Origin: Proteobacteria bacterium SG_bin9
GTDB lineage: Bacteria > Pseudomonadota > Alphaproteobacteria > Rhizobiales > Xanthobacteraceae
DNA: 50,782 nt
Assembly: GCA_002083525.1 (NCBI GenBank)
Contig: LWDM01000071.1
Span: 14,175-64,956, forward strand
Direction: 5' to 3'
Part shown: in pieces, positions 7,880 to 15,723 of the stretch
Layout: each line of letters starts with the position of its first letter
Numbering within the stretch: the first letter of the stretch is position 1
The notes under the pieces: generated by a model
Database searches by the model: none
Told to the model about the DNA's origin: nothing
The model's input: the letters and a program-made list of their open reading frames with translations, nothing else
Program-made: the position numbers and the translations under genes

Positions 7880-7898
7880 ATTCTCCTGTCCGGAGAAT
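7880..7898 (-). promoter_or_regulatory. Hairpin covering the Shine-Dalgarno of the 7484-7873 gene
   Basis: ATTCTCC and GGAGAAT form perfect seven-base arms around a five-base loop. On the minus strand the downstream arm is GGAGAAT, the ribosome-binding site, and the ATG follows seven bases later. The structure could act as a simple translational switch, for example temperature-sensitive; that role is inference. Confidence 0.5.
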
Positions 7899-7989
7899 GC
7901 TACGCCACATCCTAACGAAGGGTTAACCACTCGCACGATGGAACCTTGAAAGGCGGCTGCGAATCGCATTGCGCCGATGGAACTCGCGT

Positions 7990-8787
7990 TCAGCGTCCTT
8001 TGAATACCGGCGGCCGCTTGTCGATGAACGCAGCAGCGCCCTCATCGAAGTCGTCGGTCACCGCGCATTCGACAAACGCATCCGCTTCCGCTTCGAGCTG
8101 CTCGCTCAACGAGCGGCCGAGCGAATTGCGCATCAGCGACTTGATCTGGCCGTAAGCGAGCGTCGGTCCGCTCGCGAGACGCTCGGCAAGCTTGTTCGTT
8201 TCCGCCGCAAGATCGGCGGCGGGTACAACGCGATTGACGATGCTCAGCCGCAGCGCTTCGGTCGCATCGAACGTCTCCGACAGCAGCGCGATCTCCATCG
8301 CCTTGCGCACACCGACCACGCGCGGCAACGACCACGACGACGAGCCATCCGGACTCGTGCCGATCTTCGAATAGGCGAGTGTGAAGATCGCATTGTCGGC
8401 GGCGATCGCGAGATCGGCCGCTAGTGCGAGACTAAGACCTGCGCCCGCAACCGCGCCGTTGAGACTCGCGATCACCGGCGCCTGCAGTCCGGCGAGAATC
8501 TCAAGCGCGGCATGCAACGGATCGATCAGCCGCAGCAAGCGTGACGAGGCGTCCTCCTTCGGGCCGCGGAAGCTCGCGATGTCGCCGCCGGCCATGAAGG
8601 CGCGGCCCTCACCCGAAATCACCACCACACGGATGCTCTTGTCCGCCGCGATTGCTTGGCTCGCTTCAAGGAGTGCATCGGCCGCCGCCACATTGAGCGC
8701 GTTCAGCACCTTCGGCCGGTTGAACTTGATGCGTGCGATCGCGCCATCGCGCTCGAACAGCAACGGCGTTTCGGATGATGTCGACAT
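7990..8787 (-). CDS. Enoyl-CoA hydratase/isomerase (crotonase family)
   Basis: A 265-residue crotonase-fold protein acting on acyl-CoA. The oxyanion-hole segments are visible as FMAGGDIASF at about residues 65-74 and SLNGAVAGAGLSLALAADLAIA at about 109-130. At the two positions where hydratases carry glutamates it has alanine/glycine and an aspartate (GTSPDGSSSW, about 144-153), a pattern seen in PaaG-like isomerases, so isomerase activity is more likely than hydration. A strong GGGAGGGG precedes the ATG. No neighbouring pathway genes indicate the substrate. Confidence 0.87.
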   Translation of the reverse strand: MSTSSETPLLFERDGAIARIKFNRPKVLNALNVAAADALLEASQAIAADKSIRVVVISGEGRAFMAGGDIASFRGPKEDASSRLLRLIDPLHAALEILAGLQAPVIASLNGAVAGAGLSLALAADLAIAADNAIFTLAYSKIGTSPDGSSSWSLPRVVGVRKAMEIALLSETFDATEALRLSIVNRVVPAADLAAETNKLAERLASGPTLAYGQIKSLMRNSLGRSLSEQLEAEADAFVECAVTDDFDEGAAAFIDKRPPVFKGR

Positions 8788-8984
8788 GGCCCCTCCCGGT
8801 CTCGGCTCCTATGGATCGAGTGGTAACGGGGGGCCTGCGAGAGCGTCAATCGTGCGGCGCCTCCGGCGTTAGGCAAACCCAGCGAAATCCTTATCTGCGC
8901 ATGCTTTTGGGCCTGCCCGGCGTTGCTGAAATGAGGCGCTCGGATATGATCGGTTTCCAGGGCAAGGTGAAGGCTTGAGCGCCG

Positions 8985-10409
8985 GTGGGTTTCTTTCGCA
9001 GACGCAGCAATACTGCGGCCGCTGATGGAGCGGAGCAGGATCCGTTTCCCCGCCGCAAGCTCGGCAACAAGTCGCAGATTCTGCTGTTTATGCTTCTAAC
9101 GGTTATCCTGACCGGCCTCACGGTGTGGGGCACCCGGGTCTGGTACAAGCGCTCCGACACCCTGACCATCGCCGTCGGCGACCCGAACGGCATCGAGGCC
9201 CGGTTTGCGGCCAAGCTCTCGGCCGTGCTCGCCGCCAGCGGCTCCCGTATTCGCCTCACCCCCGTTGCAAGCCCCGACGGCGGCAAGGCGATGACCCGCT
9301 TCGACCGGCGCCAGGCGGACCTCGCGATCCTGCGCACCGACGGCAAGGTGCCGAGCCGCGCGCGGGCGATCGCCATCCTCGACCGCGACGTGGTGCTGCT
9401 GATCAGCAAGAAGGCCAAGGTGAAGACCCTGGCAGGGCTCAAGGGGCAGAAGATCGCCGTTCGCGGCCCGGACGATGGCAACGAGACGTTGCTGAAGAGC
9501 GTCATCGCGCCCTACGACACGGCCTCCAGCCCATTCCGACTCCAGACCGTCGGTACAGATATCCCGCTCGACAAGCTGCTCGGGGCTGACGGCTTCGGCG
9601 CTGTCGTCAGCATCGAACATCTGTCGACGCTCGCCCGCGACAAGCGCTTCGAGCAGTTCGCCAAACAGCACGGCGGCTTCCATCTCAACGCGATCGACGA
9701 AGCCAAGACGATCGAGCGGCGGGTACCGGGCGTCACGTCAGAGACGATCGAAGCGCGGCTGCTGTCGGCGGCGCCGGCAATTCCAGACGATGATCTCACC
9801 ACCATCGGCTGGCAATGGATGCTGGTCGCGCAGGCCAAGCTGTCGGAAACGCGGATCGTCGATCTGGCGCGGGCGCTGTTCGAAAACAAATCCGACCTCG
9901 CGCTCGACAACGGCTTCGCCAGCAAGATCGAACCCGCCGACACCGACAAGGACGCCTACATCGTCGCCCATCCCGGCGCCGCGCAGTACATCAATGACGA
10001 AACGAAAACCTTCGCCGAACGCTACACCGACCTGATGTATCTCGCGCTCGCCGCCGCCAGTATCTTCGGCTCGATTTTCGTCGCGCTCTATACCGCGGTG
10101 ACGCGCACCGCACCGGAAAAGGCCGGACGCCTCGCGTCGGCGGTGCTCGACGTCGGCAACAAGATCATCGCCGCGAAGACCCATGCGGAGCTCGAGGCCG
10201 CGCAAGATCAGCTCGAAGCGATCCTGCGCCGCGTGCTCAGGGGCCTGCGCGACGGGACCGTCAGCTCCGACGGAATGGAAACGTTCCGGCTCGGCTATGA
10301 ATTCGTCCGCGACAGTCTCGAACTGCATCGGCAGCGGCTGACGCGATCCGGCGATACAAGCATGGCCGACCGCTCGGCCGCGGCCAAGGTCGCCGCGCGC
10401 ACCGGCTAA
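8985..10409 (+). CDS. TAXI-family TRAP-type binding protein, membrane-anchored
   Basis: A 474-residue protein of the TAXI (NMT1-like) solute-binding family. An N-terminal helix (about residues 30-50, ILLFMLLTVILTGLTVWG) is followed by the periplasmic binding domain starting LTIAVGDPNG at about 59, with RRQADLAILRTDG near 108 and the LAGLKGQKIAVRGP motif near 148. A second membrane helix lies at about 349-371 (MYLALAAASIFGSIFVALYTAV), after which about 100 residues form a cytoplasmic helical tail. No TRAP permease is nearby. The GTG start is fixed by an in-frame stop six bases upstream. The double anchor suggests a sensor or anchored receptor rather than a free binding protein (inference). Confidence 0.8.
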   Translation: MGFFRRRSNTAAADGAEQDPFPRRKLGNKSQILLFMLLTVILTGLTVWGTRVWYKRSDTLTIAVGDPNGIEARFAAKLSAVLAASGSRIRLTPVASPDGGKAMTRFDRRQADLAILRTDGKVPSRARAIAILDRDVVLLISKKAKVKTLAGLKGQKIAVRGPDDGNETLLKSVIAPYDTASSPFRLQTVGTDIPLDKLLGADGFGAVVSIEHLSTLARDKRFEQFAKQHGGFHLNAIDEAKTIERRVPGVTSETIEARLLSAAPAIPDDDLTTIGWQWMLVAQAKLSETRIVDLARALFENKSDLALDNGFASKIEPADTDKDAYIVAHPGAAQYINDETKTFAERYTDLMYLALAAASIFGSIFVALYTAVTRTAPEKAGRLASAVLDVGNKIIAAKTHAELEAAQDQLEAILRRVLRGLRDGTVSSDGMETFRLGYEFVRDSLELHRQRLTRSGDTSMADRSAAAKVAARTG

Positions 10410-10426
10410 GGCGTTCCTCAAATTCG

Positions 10427-11347
10427 TTATGCGACGGGCGCAGCTTCTCGCGCGCGCTCACGTGCCTGGATCGCATCGATCGTCTGCCGCAGCGCCGCGC
10501 CGGTCCTGTCCGAAACGGCGGCCTCACGCGCTTCCGCCATCGCGGCCGGCAGATCGGCGATGTCCTGCTTGCCGTCGAACACGGGCTTGGCGACGTTGTC
10601 GATCAACATGTGCCAGTTGGCGAGCGTCTGGCTGTAGCGCTTGCCGTAGCCGTGAATGATCTCGGCGGATTTCACCACCTCGTGCACCGCGGCCGGACGC
10701 TTGACGAGCGCGCGATCGATCATGTGCAGCCAGCGCTCCACTGCGGCGCGCTCCTTCGGATAGCGGACCGAGCGCAGGCGAAAGCGGCGAAACCACGCCA
10801 GCAACCGCAGCGCGCGAATGCCGATCGGACTGGAGATATCGAGCCAGACCGGGACCTGCATGTCCCGCCAGCCGACCATTTCGATCATCGGGATCAGGAT
10901 TTCGGCGACCGCGCGCGGGAAGAGCGCGACAACCTCGGCCAGCGAAAACCAGATGAAGCGCGCACCGGCCCGAATATCGGGATCGGGCGGCGCGCCTTCG
11001 ACCTCGGCAAGACGGCGCTGGGCGACGCGGATCGGATCGCGAAACGCCATCCTCATCGCCAGCAGCCGCGCGATCTCCGCATGCAGCGCGGCGTCGATTT
11101 CCGGGCGGCCGATGAAGCGGCTGATGCGGTCGACATACAGGTCCGCGTATCCGACGCTCTGATACTCGAGCATGTGGCGGATTTCCGTACCGACCACGGC
11201 GGCTACCTCGGGCTCGAGTCCGTCCGGCACAGGCGGAGGCGTGCGGTCTTCCGGCCGCCGCAAGGCGCTGATCGCCGAGCGGATCGGCTGCAGCCGTTCC
11301 TTCATCCTGACATTCGGGATGACTCGAACTTTTGGAATTTTGACCAT
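10427..11347 (-). CDS. Stand-alone DUF6537-like protein
   Basis: A 306-residue protein that resembles the DUF6537 region found at the C-terminus of indolepyruvate ferredoxin oxidoreductases. The matching segments, from memory of the family, are MLEYQSVGYADLYVDRI at about residues 59-75, MRMAFRDPIRVAQ at about 97-109, ERAAVERWLHMIDRAL near 205, and IIHGYGKRYSQTLANW at about 235-250. The catalytic thiamine and iron-sulfur domains are entirely absent and an unrelated 45-residue N-terminus takes their place. Its ATG overlaps the stop of the upstream cyclic-nucleotide-binding gene (TAATG), so translation is coupled. Its role is unknown. Confidence 0.6.
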   Translation of the reverse strand: MVKIPKVRVIPNVRMKERLQPIRSAISALRRPEDRTPPPVPDGLEPEVAAVVGTEIRHMLEYQSVGYADLYVDRISRFIGRPEIDAALHAEIARLLAMRMAFRDPIRVAQRRLAEVEGAPPDPDIRAGARFIWFSLAEVVALFPRAVAEILIPMIEMVGWRDMQVPVWLDISSPIGIRALRLLAWFRRFRLRSVRYPKERAAVERWLHMIDRALVKRPAAVHEVVKSAEIIHGYGKRYSQTLANWHMLIDNVAKPVFDGKQDIADLPAAMAEAREAAVSDRTGAALRQTIDAIQARERAREAAPVA

Positions 11348-12009
11348 TACGCGGTCCCGGGCGCCGCCTGCGCCGGCCGTTCCTCACGTTCGACCATCCG
11401 CGCCTCCGCGCGCGCCAGATTCTGGAACAGCCGCGCGCTCGCAAGCCGCAGGAAGTAGAAGCCGAACGACGGGTTCTGCACGTACAGCTCTTCGACCTGC
11501 CGGTAGGTCACGGCGAGAATCAAGCCGCTTTCAATACACTCCAACGTTTGCGTGCGCTTGTTCGACGGCGACAGCATGCCGAGTTCACCAACGATTGCGC
11601 CGATCGGCAGTTCGATTCCGGACTCAACGAGCTTGTAGCGGCCACTGACGATGTAGAACATGTCCTCGGCCTTCTCGTCCTTGTAGAACAGAACCTCGCC
11701 GGCCTGGCAGGGACGCTCGGTCATGAATGGCCGCAGCCAGTCCATCGACAAGTCGCTGTTCACCGACTGCTTCACATCGCGGACGAGCTGCAACATCTGG
11801 TGCAATCTGTAGGCGTTCAGCGGCAGCAGAAGTGCGTGCAGCAGCAGCGTCGCCCAGTGCGCCGAGAAATAAGACACCACGATCAGAACGATGTTCGTCA
11901 GGATACCGAAGACGCGGAGGGGTATCATCGTCCGCATGGTGTAGGTCGCGACGACGAAGATCGACGCGAAGACGCCGCCGACCTGCTGAATGGTTTGTGC
12001 CGTATCCAT
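11347..12009 (-). CDS. Membrane protein with cyclic-nucleotide-binding domain (Popeye-like layout)
   Basis: A 220-residue protein with two or three hydrophobic helices at about residues 9-70 (FASIFVVATYTMRTMIPLRVF, then ILTNIVLIVVSYFS and ATLLLHALLLPLNAY), followed by a linker helix and a cyclic-nucleotide-binding domain at about 92-195. The phosphate-binding cassette region reads GELGMLSPSNKRTQTL, with an arginine in place but a lysine where proline is common. This order, short membrane bundle then CNBD, resembles Popeye-domain proteins, although the eukaryotic DSPE and FQVT motifs are missing. It probably reports cAMP or cGMP at the inner membrane and is translationally coupled to the DUF6537-like gene. 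Confidence 0.8.
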   Translation of the reverse strand: MDTAQTIQQVGGVFASIFVVATYTMRTMIPLRVFGILTNIVLIVVSYFSAHWATLLLHALLLPLNAYRLHQMLQLVRDVKQSVNSDLSMDWLRPFMTERPCQAGEVLFYKDEKAEDMFYIVSGRYKLVESGIELPIGAIVGELGMLSPSNKRTQTLECIESGLILAVTYRQVEELYVQNPSFGFYFLRLASARLFQNLARAEARMVEREERPAQAAPGTA

Positions 12010-12062
12010 GGACGTGGTCTGCCAAGCTGGAGGAGCCGATGCGCCGGCGGGTGTTTGACGGG

Positions 12063-12090
12063 ATTATAAAGGTCTGACCGGCCTTCGCCA
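12063..12090 (-). promoter_or_regulatory. Possible promoter for the 12009-10427 operon
   Basis: On the minus strand a perfect TATAAT occupies 12068-12063, 54 bases before the start codon at 12009. The sequence 17 bases further upstream (CTGGCG) is a poor -35, so activator help would be needed. No good Shine-Dalgarno precedes the ATG. Confidence 0.35.
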
Positions 12091-12256
12091 GCAAGGCCCG
12101 GACACGCCCGTCAGGCCATGCCTTTCGTTTGTGACAGGCGCTTGAACCCGGTTCGATTGTCCCCGGATCGTTGACGGCCCGGTTCCGCAAAGGCAACGTG
12201 AGCCCCGCGCCTTGCCGGCGGAGGTCCGGCCGCCCTTCGCGGCCGGTGTTTGGACC

Positions 12257-13369
12257 ATGTCAAAGCTCCCTTCGCGTACCCAACTTGCAGACCTGGCGGC
12301 GGTGACCGCGTCCAGCGCCATGACCGGCGCGACCTACCTCGCGATCGCCACCGGCCTGATCGGTCTGACGCTCCTGACGCTGGGTCCGTCGATCAACCAG
12401 CTCCGCTGGATCGAAGGGCTGCTGTTCCTGGCTCTCGTGTTCTTCGTCTGGGAGTGGCTGGTGCGTCTGGTCCACGCCCGCCGCGACGGAAAACTCCCCG
12501 CCTACGTGCTGTCTCCGCGTGGGCTGGTCGATGCCGTCTCGGCGCTGGCCGTGCCCCTGGCCTTGCTCGGCGGAGCGCAACCGTCCTCGGCCTGGCTGCT
12601 AGGGGTGCTCTGGGTGCTGAAGGCGATTCCGGAGATCGCCGGTCTGCGGCAGCTCCGGCGCGTGCTGGTACACGAGCGCGGGCCGTTGCTGAGCGTTGCC
12701 GCCATGTTCGTCATGGTGGTGTTCATGGCCTCGGTGGTGCTGCACGTCCTGGAACGCGACGCGCAGCCGGTGGCATTCGGCAGCATTCCCGCAACCCTAT
12801 GGTGGGCGGTCGTCACCATGACGACCACCGGCTACGGCGACGTGGTGCCGATCACCCCACTCGGCCGTCTCGTCGCAGCGTTCGTGATGATCTCGGGCCT
12901 TGCCGTGTTTGGCCTCTGGATCGGTATCCTGGCGACCGGATTCGCCAGTGAGACCCGCCGCTACAACTTCCTGCGCACGTGGGAGACGGTGACCAAGGTG
13001 CCGTTCTTCTCGACGCTGGGTTCGGCCGCCATCGCCGACGTCGCCAACATGCTTCGCCGCATCGAGGTGCCTCGCCGCTCCATGCTGATCCGCAAAGGCC
13101 AGATCGGCGACTGCATGTACTTCATTGCCGACGGCGAGGTGGAGATCGAGCTACCGGGCGACAAGCGGGTGCAGCTCGGCTCAGGCGCTTTCTTTGGCGA
13201 AATGGCGCTGTTCGAGAACCGCCCGCGCTCGGCGAACGTCGTCACCACGCGAACCTCGACCCTGCTGGTGCTCGATCTCGTCGAATTCCGCATGCTGATG
13301 GCCCGTCATCCGGACCTCGCCCAGATGATCGACGCCGAGGCCAAGCGCCGGGCCCAGCAGAACGCCTAG
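12257..13369 (+). CDS. Cyclic-nucleotide-gated potassium channel (MlotiK1-like)
   Basis: A 370-residue inner-membrane channel. Six hydrophobic segments cover about residues 20-225; the pore helix and filter read LWWAVVTMTTTGYGDVVP, with TTGYGD at about 190-195, the K+ selectivity signature. After the S6 helix (FGLWIGILATGF) a C-linker leads to a cyclic-nucleotide-binding domain at about 250-365, whose cassette GEMALFENRPRSAN contains the phosphate-binding arginine. The whole layout and length (about 355-370) match the Mesorhizobium channel MlotiK1, which opens with cAMP. The S4 region is poor in arginine, as in that channel. I chose the ATG at 12257; an upstream TTG at 12212 would add 15 residues. 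Confidence 0.92.
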   Translation: MSKLPSRTQLADLAAVTASSAMTGATYLAIATGLIGLTLLTLGPSINQLRWIEGLLFLALVFFVWEWLVRLVHARRDGKLPAYVLSPRGLVDAVSALAVPLALLGGAQPSSAWLLGVLWVLKAIPEIAGLRQLRRVLVHERGPLLSVAAMFVMVVFMASVVLHVLERDAQPVAFGSIPATLWWAVVTMTTTGYGDVVPITPLGRLVAAFVMISGLAVFGLWIGILATGFASETRRYNFLRTWETVTKVPFFSTLGSAAIADVANMLRRIEVPRRSMLIRKGQIGDCMYFIADGEVEIELPGDKRVQLGSGAFFGEMALFENRPRSANVVTTRTSTLLVLDLVEFRMLMARHPDLAQMIDAEAKRRAQQNA

Positions 13370-13488
13370 GTTGCAACGGCGCACCGCAACAAGACGGGCA
13401 AAAAGCGATTGCAGCGCCGCACGTTCGGCGCAATGCTGAGTGCCTCGACGCCGGTTGGACCGGCCCCGCCCAGCAACGAGAGCCGCCA

Positions 13489-13890
13489 ATGGCGATCGAA
13501 AAATGCATCAATGAGTACGGCGCGTCGGAGGTCATCTTCGAGGAGGGGACGATCGGACGCGAGCTGTTCGTGGTGCTCGACGGCCAGGTCAATATCATCC
13601 GCAAGACCCCGTCCGCGGAAGTCTTGATCGCCACTCTCGGCAAAGGCGAGTTCTTCGGCGAGATGGCTGTCATCGATTCGTCACCCCGGTCGGCGACCGC
13701 CGTCGCCGCCGCGCCGAACACCCGCGTGATCAGCATCAATCACGCCCGGTTCGTGTACCTCGTCGCACAGCAGCCGGCCTTTGCGCTGATGATCATGGAC
13801 GCGCTGAGCCGCAGGTTGCGCACCACCAACGCCGCGAATCTCAATCGCGCGCTCGGCCTTGCGCCGGACGGTACGGCCGCGAACGGGTGA
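13489..13890 (+). CDS. Stand-alone cyclic-nucleotide-binding protein
   Basis: A 133-residue protein consisting of almost nothing but a cyclic-nucleotide-binding domain: the strand IIFEEG-type start near residue 18, GRELFVVLDGQVNII, and the cassette GEFFGEMAVIDSSPRSATAV at about 50-69 with glutamate and arginine in the binding positions. No DNA-binding helix-turn-helix follows, so it is not a CRP-type regulator. It may act as a soluble cAMP sensor or regulatory subunit. The ATG at 13489 follows the channel gene by 119 bases and the next gene starts 4 bases after its stop, so the three are probably one transcript. Confidence 0.85.
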   Translation: MAIEKCINEYGASEVIFEEGTIGRELFVVLDGQVNIIRKTPSAEVLIATLGKGEFFGEMAVIDSSPRSATAVAAAPNTRVISINHARFVYLVAQQPAFALMIMDALSRRLRTTNAANLNRALGLAPDGTAANG

Positions 13891-13894
13891 TGCG

Positions 13895-14704
13895 ATGAGC
13901 GACAAACCGCCCGATCCATTCGAGACGATTGTCAACAACGAGTCCTACACGCTGATCCGCGCCGCGCCGGGCGTGCACCAGTTCCGCTTCAAGAGCCGCG
14001 GCGCCAACGCCTATCTGGTGCAGGGATCGCGCCGGACAATCCTCATCGACGTCGGCCTCGTGTCGACCTTCCCGCAGCTTCAGCACGGCATGAACTATCT
14101 CGGCTGCTCGAAGGCCGACATCGACCTCGTCGTGCTGTCGCACGAGCACCTCGACCATATCGGCGCCGCGCATCTGTTTGCCGGCAAGACCATGATCGCG
14201 GCGCACCGGCTCGCCGCCAACAAGATCGCGCTGCGCGACGATTTCGCCACGCTGCGCAAGATGTTCAACGAACCGAACGTGCCGTTCGATGTCGATCTGT
14301 GGCTCGAGGAAGGCAACGTCATCGATCTCGGCGACTTCCAGCTACGCGTGATGCACACGCCCGGCCACACCTCGGCCTGCATCAGCCTGTTCGACCAGGA
14401 CAAGGGCCTGCTGTTCGCCGCCGACACGCTGATGCCGGGCGGCGTGATGGGCGGCATTTTCGGATCGGGCAGCATCAGCGACTACATCGAGTCGCTGCAC
14501 CGGCTCGCAGGTCTCAACGCCAAGATCCTGGCGTCGGGGCACGGCCGCCTGTCCGCGACGCCGATCCACGATGCGCATATCGCCATCGAGCGATCGCGGG
14601 CGCTGCTGTCCGACACCGGACAGTTGTTCGATGCGCTCGACGCGCGCGAGAACTTCGAACCGATCATGCAGTCGGTGCGCGATCTCAACAAACTCGACGA
14701 CTGA
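13895..14704 (+). CDS. Metallo-beta-lactamase-fold hydrolase
   Basis: A 269-residue metallohydrolase. The metal-binding motif HEHLDH lies at residues 83-88, a further ligand histidine in MHTPGHTS near 153, an aspartate in FAADTLMPGG near 178, and a last histidine in SGHGRLS near 217. These are the ligands of a binuclear zinc site. Substrate is unknown. It directly follows two cyclic-nucleotide-binding genes with a 4-base gap, so a link with cyclic nucleotide turnover is conceivable but unproven. The ATG at 13895 is used; an open frame continues upstream over the previous gene. Confidence 0.82.
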   Translation: MSDKPPDPFETIVNNESYTLIRAAPGVHQFRFKSRGANAYLVQGSRRTILIDVGLVSTFPQLQHGMNYLGCSKADIDLVVLSHEHLDHIGAAHLFAGKTMIAAHRLAANKIALRDDFATLRKMFNEPNVPFDVDLWLEEGNVIDLGDFQLRVMHTPGHTSACISLFDQDKGLLFAADTLMPGGVMGGIFGSGSISDYIESLHRLAGLNAKILASGHGRLSATPIHDAHIAIERSRALLSDTGQLFDALDARENFEPIMQSVRDLNKLDD

Positions 14705-14719
14705 GTCAGCCGATCGTCA

Positions 14720-15550
14720 TCACAGCCGGATGATCAGCCCATCCTTGGCGACGACCGTCCCCGGCAGCGCCGCTGCCGACGCAGCCGCGACACGATCCAT
14801 GAACGCATCGTCGTGATCCGGATCGTGATGGAAGAGGCAGAGCGTCTTCGCCTTGGCGTCCTTCGCGAGCCGCACCGTCTGCTGCCAGCTCGAATGACCC
14901 CAGCCCGCATGGCTGGGTAACTCGTCATCGGTGTAGGTGGCATCGACAATCAGCACCGAGGCGTCTTTGGCGAGCGCGAACACGCCGGGATTGGCTTTGC
15001 CATCCAGTTCAAGGTCGGTGAGATAGACGACCGAATGCCCCTGATATTCGACGCGGTAACCTGTCGCGCCGCCGGGATGGATCAGCGGTGTGGTTCGGAT
15101 CGTGATGCCGGGACGCGGCGTCAGCGTCTCGCCGGCTTCGAAATCGACGAACTCGAGATTGGCTTTCGCCATCTCGAAGCCGACCGGAAACAACGGAAAG
15201 CTCATCAATTTGGTCAGCGCGCCTTTCAGTCCACCGTGCGGCTTCATGTGACCGCAGAACATCCGCAAGCGGTGACCGCTTTCGAACAGCGGGCTGAAAA
15301 ACGGCAGGCCAATCACGTGATCGATGTGGCAATGCGAAAAGAAGATGTCGACGTCCTGCGCCTTGCGTTCCTTCTGAAGCGCGCTGCCGAGCTGATGAAT
15401 ACCGCTGCCGGCATCGAAGATCAGAATCTGATCGCCGCAACGCACTTCGACGCAGGAGGTCTGACCGCCATAGCGAAGAGTATTCGGTCCGGGGCACGGG
15501 ACGCTGCCGCGAACGCCCCAAAAGCGAACGGACATCGAAGGTGGCGGCAT
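14720..15550 (-). CDS. Metallo-beta-lactamase-fold hydrolase, possible phosphodiesterase
   Basis: A 276-residue protein of the RNase Z/phosphodiesterase-like branch of the metallo-beta-lactamase fold. It starts with SVRFWGVRGSVPCPGP, contains HCHIDH at residues 73-78, GHSVVYLTDLE near 170, a VDATYTDDE segment and the final ligand region LFHHDPDHDD near 240. Proteins starting with this FWGVRGS block are often annotated as MBL-fold or 3',5'-cyclic-nucleotide phosphodiesterase-like. It lies downstream of the adenylate cyclase gene on the same strand, 173 bases away, which makes cyclic-nucleotide hydrolysis an attractive but untested guess. Confidence 0.8.
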   Translation of the reverse strand: MPPPSMSVRFWGVRGSVPCPGPNTLRYGGQTSCVEVRCGDQILIFDAGSGIHQLGSALQKERKAQDVDIFFSHCHIDHVIGLPFFSPLFESGHRLRMFCGHMKPHGGLKGALTKLMSFPLFPVGFEMAKANLEFVDFEAGETLTPRPGITIRTTPLIHPGGATGYRVEYQGHSVVYLTDLELDGKANPGVFALAKDASVLIVDATYTDDELPSHAGWGHSSWQQTVRLAKDAKAKTLCLFHHDPDHDDAFMDRVAAASAAALPGTVVAKDGLIIRL

Positions 15551-15723
15551 CTGGTCAGCTCGGCAGGTATTCCAGGACGCACATTAAAATTCGTCCATCA
15601 CTATAGCGGAACCCGCATCAGAAGCGACCCGGCGTAAGTTTATTTGAAAGGAGGTGTGGAATACCAGCAACGCTGCCGACGGCTTCCGCTGTGCGGTATC
15701 GCGCGTCAAATCGTCGCTTCGAA
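15551..15723. other. Gap between the cyclase and MBL genes
   Basis: The plus strand carries AAAGGAGGTG at 15647-15656, a perfect ribosome-binding sequence, yet no ATG follows at a suitable distance and the GTGs are too close or lack coding sense. Read on the minus strand, in the direction of the flanking genes, it is CACCTCCTTTC, the same as the 3' end of 16S rRNA. No terminator or promoter is clear. Confidence 0.4.
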
